NCBI GenBank assembly: GCA_023450775.1
Contig: JAEXGP010000380.1
Span: 1-9,321, forward strand
Direction: 5' to 3'
Source of the DNA: Actinomycetes bacterium
GTDB lineage: Bacteria > Actinomycetota > Acidimicrobiia > Acidimicrobiales > Microtrichaceae
DNA: 9,321 bases
The position numbers and the translations under genes are program-made. Shown here one piece after another: positions 1-5,280 of this stretch (positions within the stretch are counted from its first letter, which is position 1; the number at the start of each line of letters is the position of its first letter). The notes beneath the pieces were generated by a model. The model worked only from the letters and a program-made list of their open reading frames with translations, was not told the DNA's origin and ran no database searches.

Positions 1-781
1 GATCGACGCTCAACACCCCCTCCGCCCGATGCAGGCGGAACAGGCGGTCCGCCTCCGCTTCGATCCGCGCGGCGAACGCCATCGCCTGCGACCCGAACAG
101 CTCGACGCTGGCGGTGAGCTGATCGCCGTGCAGATCGACCTTCGCATGGTTCCGCGGCAACGGCGGCTCCACACCGTCGGCATCCGCGAGGCGGGCCAGC
201 TGCTCGACATCACGGGCGAACTGCGAGAACCGCGACTGCCGGCGACACAGATCGATCAACGAGTCCTGTGCGCCCTCGAACGCGTGACGGTTCCGCTCGT
301 TCACATGCCGACACACCTCCCGCACCCGATCCACCGCCACCTCCCCGCGGCCGAGCGCAGCAGCCAACTTGGGTTGATGCCGGCGCAGCGTGTTCGCCAC
401 CGCCACATCCGCCTTCACCCGCTTCGGGTTCGCGCCATGACGCCACCCCGCCTCGTTCGCCGTCACATGACCCAGACGGCGGTCCGTCAACTCACGAGCC
501 TCCAACTCCGCCAACATGCCGAACCGGGAACCATGAACCAGACGGTCGACCGCTTCGAGACCATCGAACAAGCCGAGCAGCGCGTCATCACTGAGCGCAC
601 GGACATCGGTCTCGTTCAACACCCGCAACGCATCCAGAACCGCAGCCGCCTCGGACGGCACCACGAACACCGGCTCCCCGAACGACACCACCACCCCACC
701 GCCCTCCGCAGCAACGCCGTCGCCGCCAGCGGAGTCCTCCGAGCCGGTCGGCTCCTCGTTCCCTTCCCCAGTCGAACGCAT
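1..781 (-). CDS. DUF222 / 13E12-repeat family protein (HNH endonuclease type), partial
   Basis: The reading frame is open from the start codon to the left edge, giving 260 residues with no stop, so the C-terminal part, where the HNH nuclease motif usually lies in this family, is outside the window. After an acidic, Gly-rich leader of about 35 residues comes a helical, Arg-rich region typical of DUF222, including GHVTANEAGWRHGANPKRVK and a stretch ending in EVAVDRVREVCRHVNERN. I chose the ATG at 781 because TATGGT lies 7 bp upstream and the SOS box covers this start; ATG 793, GTG 811 or GTG 694 are alternatives. Family knowledge: these are multicopy proteins of actinobacteria, several LexA-regulated in Mycobacterium tuberculosis, and the 13E12 repeats can serve as phage attachment sites. 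Codon use differs from the neighbours, with many TTG, GAT and CGT codons, which suggests a different history. The HNH domain itself is inferred. Confidence 0.82.
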   Translation of the reverse strand, partial: MRSTGEGNEEPTGSEDSAGGDGVAAEGGGVVVSFGEPVFVVPSEAAAVLDALRVLNETDVRALSDDALLGLFDGLEAVDRLVHGSRFGMLAELEARELTDRRLGHVTANEAGWRHGANPKRVKADVAVANTLRRHQPKLAAALGRGEVAVDRVREVCRHVNERNRHAFEGAQDSLIDLCRRQSRFSQFARDVEQLARLADADGVEPPLPRNHAKVDLHGDQLTASVELFGSQAMAFAARIEAEADRLFRLHRAEGVLSVD

Positions 782-787
782 GTTCGA
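772..787. promoter_or_regulatory. LexA operator (SOS box), perfect palindrome
   Basis: The 16-bp sequence TCGAACGCATGTTCGA has perfect 6-bp arms around a 4-bp spacer and matches the actinobacterial (mycobacterial) SOS box TCGAAC-N4-GTTCGA. It lies 1 bp downstream of the proposed -10 hexamer of the DUF222 gene, and the ATG of that gene is within the spacer. LexA bound here would cover the transcription start. LexA repression is inferred from the match; lexA itself is not in the window. Confidence 0.85.
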
Positions 788-788
788 C

Positions 789-794
789 ACCATA
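789..794 (-). promoter_or_regulatory. -10 element of the DUF222 gene (TATGGT)
   Basis: On the minus strand TATGGT is followed by 7 bp and then the ATG at 781, the spacing expected if transcription begins at the start codon. I see no convincing -35 hexamer. The pattern recurs upstream of several other genes in this window, which supports the call. Confidence 0.5.
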
Positions 795-851
795 CGGAAC
801 GGGTACGACACTCACCGACAGTGCAGGACCGAGCACCAGTGGCGAGTGGCG

Positions 852-857
852 TACCGT
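852..857 (+). promoter_or_regulatory. -10 element of the luciferase-like oxidoreductase (TACCGT)
   Basis: TACCGT is followed by 7 bp and then GTG at 865. There is no Shine-Dalgarno sequence before this start, so a leaderless transcript is the simplest reading. If the alternative GTG at 856 were used, this hexamer would overlap the start codon, which is why 865 is preferred. Confidence 0.5.
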
Positions 858-864
858 GCCGGGC

Positions 865-1770
865 GTGACCGTGACGTTCGGGGTCCACACGGGCCCGGCC
901 AACACCACCGTCGACGAGCTCCGTGCCCTCTGGCGGCGCATCGAGGAGCTGCCGTTCGAGTGGATCTCGATCTGGGACCACTTCTACGCGGCGGACGGAC
1001 GGTCGACGAACTGCCTCGACGCGGTCGTGGCCCACACCGCGCTCGCCATGGAGACCGAGCGCGTGCGGTGCGGGTCGCTCGTCTACTGCGCCGGATACCG
1101 CCACCCGGGCGTGCTGGCCAACGCCATCGCCGGCATCGACCATCTCTCGGGCGGGCGGGTCGACGTGGGCGTCGGCGCCGGGTGGCTGGGCGACGAGTAC
1201 CGCGCCTACGGGATCCCCTACCCGTCGGCCGGCCGCCGGCTCGACCTCATGGAGGAGCACGTCCGGTGCCTGCGAGGGCTCCTCACGGGCGAGCCGTTCA
1301 GCTACGAGGGCGAGTTCTTCACGCTGAGCGACGCGGTCGTCGATCCGGCACCGGTGCAGTCGGAGGTCCCCATCTGGATCGGCGGCGGTGGCGAGCAGCG
1401 AACCCTGCGCATCGTCGCCGAGCTCGCCGACGGGTGGAACGTCCCCTTCATCGGTCCCGACGACTACGCGAGGAAGCGGGACGTGCTGGCGGGCTACTGC
1501 ACGGATCTGGGTCGCGATCCGGCCGAGGTGCGCTGCTCGGTCAACGTGGGCTGCGCGCCCGACGACGAGTCGCTGCACCGGCAGTTCGGCGACATCGCCG
1601 AGTTCGTCCGCCCCGGCGTGCTCATGGGCAGCACCGACCAGATGGTCGACGCGATCGGGCGCTATGTCGACGCCGGCGCCGTCCAGGTCAACCTGGCGCT
1701 GCGGGCGCCGTTCGAGGTCGCCGCGCTCGACCACCTCGCCGGGGCGATCGAGCAGCTCGGGCAGGCGTGA
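865..1770 (+). CDS. LLM-class (luciferase-like) oxidoreductase, probably F420-dependent
   Basis: A 301-residue protein with the luciferase-like TIM-barrel pattern. FEWISIWDHF lies at residues 31-40, HLSGGRVDVGVGAGW at 93-107, then GRRLDLMEEHVRCLRGLL, the product-side strand PIWIGGGGEQRTLR with glycines at 173-176, and AELADGWN. Length and motif order fit the actinobacterial LLM subfamily, whose members usually use reduced coenzyme F420 or FMN to reduce or oxidise organic substrates in the cytosol. The cofactor and substrate are not determined by what I can see. GTG 865 is preferred over GTG 856 because of the TACCGT hexamer 7 bp upstream. The gene stops 10 bp before galT on the same strand, so it is probably the first gene of a galT-galK transcript, although a functional link to galactose is not established. 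Confidence 0.88.
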   Translation: MTVTFGVHTGPANTTVDELRALWRRIEELPFEWISIWDHFYAADGRSTNCLDAVVAHTALAMETERVRCGSLVYCAGYRHPGVLANAIAGIDHLSGGRVDVGVGAGWLGDEYRAYGIPYPSAGRRLDLMEEHVRCLRGLLTGEPFSYEGEFFTLSDAVVDPAPVQSEVPIWIGGGGEQRTLRIVAELADGWNVPFIGPDDYARKRDVLAGYCTDLGRDPAEVRCSVNVGCAPDDESLHRQFGDIAEFVRPGVLMGSTDQMVDAIGRYVDAGAVQVNLALRAPFEVAALDHLAGAIEQLGQA

Positions 1771-1780
1771 GCGTCACATC

Positions 1781-2650
1781 GTGAGCGAGCCCCGACTCGA
1801 CGACCTGACGCGCCAGCGGACCTACGTGGTCGGCAGTCGCCAGGGCCGGCCCAACCGTCCGTCGACCGACTGCCCGTTCTGCGTCGGAGGTCTGGAGGCC
1901 CCCGATCCGTACGACGTGCGGTGGTTCGTGAACCGCTGGCCCGCCATGGACGACGACCGCTGCGAGATGGTGCTGTACACGCCCGAGCACGACGCGGAGT
2001 TCTGGACGCTCGGGGTGGACGGCGCCCGGCGCGTCGTGGACCTGTGGGCCGAACGCACCGCTGCACTCGGTGCACGCGACGACGTCGAGTACGTGCTGGT
2101 GTTCGAGAACCGGGGCGCCGAGGTGGGCGCCACGATCCCCCACCCCCACGGGCAGATCTACGCCTACCCCGAGGTGCCGCCGGTCCCGCTCCGCGAGCTC
2201 GTCGACGGGGTGCTGGTGCCGGACCTCGTCCCAGACGACCTCACCGTCGCTCGGCACGGCGACTGGCTCACGTGGGTGCCGCACGCGCCGACCTGGCCGT
2301 ACGAGCTGCGATTGGCACCGCTGACCGAGGCGCCCGACCTGGTCGACGAGCGCTGCGACCGCGACGGCCTCGCCGCGGCGCTGGTCGACGGGCTCGCACG
2401 ACTGGACCAGCTCTTCGACGAGCCCATGCCGTACATGCTCTGGATCCACCAGCGGCCGACCGACGGTCGGGACTGGCCGGGCGCCCGGGTCCACGTGCAC
2501 GTGTCGCCGCTGCACCGGTCCAAGGGGGTGCAGCGCTACGTGGCCGCGGCCGAGCAGGGTGGCGGCGTGTACTTCGACCCGGTCACGCCGACCGACGCGG
2601 CCGCCCAGCTGCGGGCGCTGCCGGGGATGCCCGCCGGAGGGACGCCGTGA
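1781..2650 (+). CDS. galT: Galactose-1-phosphate uridylyltransferase
   Basis: A 289-residue GalT that moves UMP between UDP-glucose and galactose 1-phosphate in the Leloir pathway, through a uridylyl-histidine intermediate. Visible landmarks are the CPFC zinc pair at residues 31-34, TPEH with H70 (corresponding to the third zinc ligand of the E. coli enzyme), the active-site HPHGQ at 121-125 with H123 as nucleophile, and the C-terminal HVHVSPLHRS with H238 and H240 in the place of the second metal site. It is shorter than the roughly 350 residues of E. coli GalT, mostly because the N-terminus before the zinc pair is brief. GTG 1781 has no clear Shine-Dalgarno; it follows the previous stop by 10 bp, so translational coupling is likely. 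Upstream extension of the open frame overlaps the preceding gene and is not credible. The stop overlaps the galK start. Confidence 0.93.
   Translation: MSEPRLDDLTRQRTYVVGSRQGRPNRPSTDCPFCVGGLEAPDPYDVRWFVNRWPAMDDDRCEMVLYTPEHDAEFWTLGVDGARRVVDLWAERTAALGARDDVEYVLVFENRGAEVGATIPHPHGQIYAYPEVPPVPLRELVDGVLVPDLVPDDLTVARHGDWLTWVPHAPTWPYELRLAPLTEAPDLVDERCDRDGLAAALVDGLARLDQLFDEPMPYMLWIHQRPTDGRDWPGARVHVHVSPLHRSKGVQRYVAAAEQGGGVYFDPVTPTDAAAQLRALPGMPAGGTP
2636..2641 (+). promoter_or_regulatory. Shine-Dalgarno of galK
   Basis: GGAGGG lies 5 bp before the GTG at 2647 and inside the end of galT. It sets the galK start and contrasts with the absence of such a site at the first genes of the transcription units. 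Confidence 0.7.
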
Positions 2651-3666
2651 CCGAGTCCGTGACCGTGTGGGCGCCCGGGCGTGTGAACCTGATCGGCGAC
2701 CACACCGACTACATGGGCGGACTCGTCCTGCCCATGGCCGTCCAGATGGGCACCACGATCACCGCCGAGCGCGACGAGGAGGGGTCTGGCCCGGGCCGGC
2801 TCGTGCTCCGCTCGGACCGGCTCGACGGCACGCTCGACGTGGCGCTCCCCATCACCGATGCCGCGGACGTGGAGCCGTCGTGGGGTCGCTACGCCGCAGG
2901 CGTGGCACAGGAGCTGGGCACGACGGTCGGCCTGGACGGCGACGTCCGGTCCGACCTGCCGATCGGCGGCGGCCTGTCGTCGAGCGCGTCGCTCGAGGTC
3001 GCCGTGGCGCTGGCGCTGGGAGCCACCGGGTCGCCGCTCGAGATCGCCCGGCTGTGCCGGCGGGCGGAAGAGGCGGCCACCGGGGTCCCCTGCGGGATCA
3101 TGGACCAGCTCGCGGTCACCGCCGGGGTGGACGGCCACGCACTGCTCATCGATTGCGCGACCGACCAGGTGACGCCGGTCCGGGTGCCCGCGACCGCGTC
3201 CATCTGGGTGCTCGACTCGGGGGTGCCCAGGGAACTGGCCGGGTCGGCCTACGCCGACCGACGGTCCCAGGCCGAGGCCGCCGCGGCGATCGTCGGACCG
3301 CTCCCTCACGCGTCCATGGCCGACATCGACGCAATCGAGGATCCGGTCGCGCGGGCGCGCGGGCGCCACGTCCGCACCGAGTGCGACCGGGTGCACGCGC
3401 TGGCGGCGGCGCTCGTCGCGGGCGACCTCGCCCGGTCGGGCGAGCTGATGGTGGAGAGCCACCGGTCGCTGCGCGACGACTACGAGGTCTCCACTCCCGA
3501 GCTCGACGACCTGGTCGACCGCCTCGTCGGGACCGTCGGCGTCCACGGCGCGCGGCTCACCGGCGCCGGGTTCGGCGGCTGCGTGGTGGCGCTCGCCGAT
3601 CGGGGCGTCGAGCTGCCGGGCATGCGGGTGCGCCCGACGGCCGGTGCGACCGTCTTCTGGGACTGA
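2647..3666 (+). CDS. galK: Galactokinase (GHMP kinase)
   Basis: A 339-residue galactokinase that phosphorylates galactose at C1 with ATP, feeding GalT. The family signature at residues 10-25 reads PGRVNLIGDHTDYMGG, with R12 and D21 in the expected places; the usual Glu of GEHTDY is Asp (D18). The ATP-binding GHMP motif PIGGGLSSSAS is at 105-115, the catalytic base is probably D153 in CGIMDQLA, and the C-terminal GHMP motif LTGAGFGGC is at 304-312. It is shorter than the usual 380-390 residues. The start GTG overlaps the galT stop by 4 bp (GTGA) and has a good Shine-Dalgarno, so the two genes are translationally coupled. No galE or galM is nearby. Another sugar kinase of the GHMP family is possible, but the galT partner makes galactokinase most likely. 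Confidence 0.92.
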   Translation: MTESVTVWAPGRVNLIGDHTDYMGGLVLPMAVQMGTTITAERDEEGSGPGRLVLRSDRLDGTLDVALPITDAADVEPSWGRYAAGVAQELGTTVGLDGDVRSDLPIGGGLSSSASLEVAVALALGATGSPLEIARLCRRAEEAATGVPCGIMDQLAVTAGVDGHALLIDCATDQVTPVRVPATASIWVLDSGVPRELAGSAYADRRSQAEAAAAIVGPLPHASMADIDAIEDPVARARGRHVRTECDRVHALAAALVAGDLARSGELMVESHRSLRDDYEVSTPELDDLVDRLVGTVGVHGARLTGAGFGGCVVALADRGVELPGMRVRPTAGATVFWD

Positions 3667-3683
3667 GGCGACCCTCCGGGATC

Positions 3684-3700
3684 GGGAGCGCGTCGCTCCT
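3684..3700 (+). terminator. Hairpin after galK
   Basis: GGAGCG, loop CGT, CGCTCC form a perfect 6-bp stem that a G-T pair can extend to 7. It begins about 18 bp after the galK stop. There is no T-tract, as is common in high-GC actinobacteria, so its role as a terminator is inferred from position. Confidence 0.45.
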
Positions 3701-3742
3701 CGGCCGCACGCAACTCCGTGGACGGGCGTCGGGCGGCTCCGA

Positions 3743-3748
3743 CACCAT
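3743..3748 (+). promoter_or_regulatory. Possible -10 element of the GNAT gene (CACCAT)
   Basis: CACCAT is followed by 7 bp and then GTG at 3756. It lacks the first T of the TAnnnT pattern seen elsewhere in the window, so it is weaker, but the spacing is the same and no Shine-Dalgarno is present. Confidence 0.3.
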
Positions 3749-3755
3749 CCGCGCC

Positions 3756-4442
3756 GTGGAACCGATCACCGAACCGATCTGGACCGACGGCCTGGGGCCG
3801 GTCCTGTCCGCCGACCTGCTCGCCGCCCGCGACCGCCTGCCGACCAAGCCCGACGGCGTGGTCCTCGACGGGGAGCGCATCCGCCTGCGTCCGTCCGGAC
3901 CCGACGACGTCGCCGAGCTGTTCGCGATCTCGGACGGCCGCCCCGTGGCGCGGATGGGCCGGGCGGTCGACGCCTACGACCCGGAGGAGCTGATCTGGCG
4001 GTACATGCCGGTCGGCCCGTTCGCCGACGAGGGCGAGTTCGCCGGGTTCCTGGACCGGTTCGCCGGTCTGCCCGACGCCCGCACCTTCGTCGTCGAGGAT
4101 CGGGCGACGGGCCACCTGGTCGGCAGCGCCACCCTGCTCGCCAACTCGGCGACCGACCTCAAGGTGGAGATCGGGGCGCTCTGGTGCACGCCGGCGGTCC
4201 AGGGTCGAGGGGTGAACCTGGAGGCGTGCCGGCTGCTGCTGGAGCACCTGTTCGACCTCGGCTACCTGCGCGTGGAGTGGAAGTGCCACGCCGGCAACGC
4301 CCGGTCGCGGGCGGCGGCCCGGCGGCTCGGGTTCCGCTTCGAGGGAGTGCAGGAGCAGTGGTCGATCCAGAAGGGACGACGGCGCGACACCGCCTGGTTC
4401 CGGATCCTGCGCGAGGAGTGGCCCGGACTCGCGGGGGCGTGA
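3756..4442 (+). CDS. GNAT-family N-acetyltransferase
   Basis: A 228-residue protein whose GNAT fold starts near residue 40 (GERIRLRPSGPDDVAELF), after a 35-residue N-terminal segment. WRYMPVGPF and FVVEDRATGHLVGSATL follow. Motif A, VQGRGVNLEA at about 148-157, provides the acetyl-CoA pyrophosphate loop. VEWKCHAGNARSRAAARRLG and FRFEGVQEQW are the usual end of the fold. The layout matches RimJ/RimL-like acetyltransferases and the YIR042C-like branch (pattern YM-GPF and LEWKC), whose substrates are mostly unknown. The open frame extends far upstream over galK, but the first sensible start is GTG 3756. It is separated from galK by 89 bp with a hairpin, so it is probably its own transcription unit. 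Substrate cannot be assigned. Confidence 0.87.
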   Translation: MEPITEPIWTDGLGPVLSADLLAARDRLPTKPDGVVLDGERIRLRPSGPDDVAELFAISDGRPVARMGRAVDAYDPEELIWRYMPVGPFADEGEFAGFLDRFAGLPDARTFVVEDRATGHLVGSATLLANSATDLKVEIGALWCTPAVQGRGVNLEACRLLLEHLFDLGYLRVEWKCHAGNARSRAAARRLGFRFEGVQEQWSIQKGRRRDTAWFRILREEWPGLAGA

Positions 4443-4459
4443 GCGCCGCACGCTCGCGC
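4437..4459. terminator. Hairpin at the convergent junction of the GNAT and PH-domain genes
   Basis: GCGTGAGCG, loop CCGCA, CGCTCGCGC form a 9-bp stem with one G-T pair. It includes the stop codon of the GNAT gene. The 58-bp gap separates two convergent stops, and the GC-rich CGGCCGGCCG next to the second stop is also self-complementary. No T-tract is present; the terminator role is inferred. Confidence 0.5.
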
Positions 4460-4500
4460 GCGATGGGACGAGGGGACCCGGCGATCGGGCCGGCCGGCCG

Positions 4501-5154
4501 TCAGGTCGTCGGCGGGTGCTGCTGGCGGGCCAGCACCTGCGCCTTCTGCGCCTCGAACTCGGCGTCGCTCAGGTGGCCCTGGTCCCGGAGCGCGGCGAGC
4601 TTGGTCAGCTCGTCGGCCACGGAGCCGCCGGTGCCCTCGGCCGGCATGCGCACCCGGTCGAACTTGCGGTTCTCGTTGTCCTCCATGGTCTGGTACAGCA
4701 GGTTCTGCACCATCACGGGGTTGCGGATGTCCTCGAACCGCTGCTCGCCGCCGGTCCCCGCGGACTCGATCATCAGGTCGCCCGCCCGCACCATGCGCTC
4801 GAAGAGGTGCTGGTGGAAGAAGACCGTGTTGATCCGCTCGAGCGGGATCTCGATGCCCCGCTTGGAGATGATCCCCTCGCGGTAGATGCAGCGGTCCGTG
4901 GTGATCACGAAGTTCGTCGAGTACCACTTGATCAGACGCTGGAACAGGTAGAGCAGGCTCAGTGCGATCGCCAGGATGGCCAACCACTTGGTGGCGGTCC
5001 CGAACCAGCCGGTCCAGTCCTGCACCAGCAGGAAGATGCCGAAGGCGATCGACACGACGACCCAGACCACCGACCACATCAGCATGATCCAGTGGGGGTG
5101 CTCGTCCACGACGATCCGCTCGTTGGCGTGCAGGTTGCTGCGGTCGTAGGCCAC
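4501..5154 (-). CDS. Membrane PH-domain protein with C-terminal SHOCT domain
   Basis: A 217-residue membrane protein. Two hydrophobic segments (residues about 22-45 and 56-76) are followed by a bacterial PH-like domain (bPH_2/DUF304 type) starting at WYSTNFVITTDRCIYREGII, with KRGIEIPLERINTV as its typical second part. The C-terminus, DELTKLAALRDQGHLSDAEF at 181-200, is a SHOCT domain, a short helical hairpin often found at protein ends. Function of this combination is unknown; related YdbS/YdbT-type proteins sit in the membrane. I chose GTG 5154 because TACGCT lies 6 bp upstream and the protein then begins VAYDRSNLHANE; an upstream GTG at 5184 adds ten residues. It converges on the GNAT gene and is divergent from the helicase gene. 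Confidence 0.83.
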   Translation of the reverse strand: MAYDRSNLHANERIVVDEHPHWIMLMWSVVWVVVSIAFGIFLLVQDWTGWFGTATKWLAILAIALSLLYLFQRLIKWYSTNFVITTDRCIYREGIISKRGIEIPLERINTVFFHQHLFERMVRAGDLMIESAGTGGEQRFEDIRNPVMVQNLLYQTMEDNENRKFDRVRMPAEGTGGSVADELTKLAALRDQGHLSDAEFEAQKAQVLARQQHPPTT

Positions 5155-5160
5155 GGCGCC

Positions 5161-5166
5161 AGCGTA
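5161..5166 (-). promoter_or_regulatory. -10 element of the PH-domain gene (TACGCT)
   Basis: TACGCT on the minus strand is followed by 6 bp and then GTG at 5154, with no Shine-Dalgarno between them. It is part of the recurring leaderless-type spacing in this window. Confidence 0.45.
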
Positions 5167-5267
5167 ACGGCGCGGCAGGGGCACGCGGCGTGAGGGCGGC
5201 GACCCGCGCCCACGGCAGGATCCGGCGCGCCGGTCACGGAGGGGGTCGCGCTGTCACGGGCCGCTGG

Positions 5268-5273
5268 TACGTT
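5268..5273 (+). promoter_or_regulatory. -10 element of the UvrD2-like helicase gene (TACGTT)
   Basis: TACGTT is followed by 7 bp and then GTG at 5281. There is no Shine-Dalgarno. The roughly 100 bp between this hexamer and the divergent one at 5161-5166 contain no gene or evident operator. Confidence 0.5.
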
Positions 5274-5280
5274 CGCCGCA

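Noticed and set aside
29..868. Long plus-strand open frame (279 codons) opposite the DUF222 gene
   Set aside because: Its translation is Arg/His/Pro-rich with no family resemblance, while the minus strand gives a clear DUF222 sequence. It is the GC-driven mirror of that gene.
616..1734. 372-codon minus-strand open frame spanning the DUF222/oxidoreductase divergent promoters
   Set aside because: It crosses a divergent promoter region and two confidently assigned genes, and its translation is low-complexity.
1388..1780. Upstream extension of the galT frame
   Set aside because: It would overlap most of the oxidoreductase gene's 3' half and encodes Ser/Arg/Thr-rich sequence unlike GalT. GTG 1781 gives a protein starting just before the family's N-terminal pattern.
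5185..5260. A further short gene or riboswitch between the PH-domain gene and the helicase gene
   Set aside because: No open frame with a credible start and no conserved RNA fold could be recognised; the two proposed -10 hexamers explain the gap as divergent promoters.
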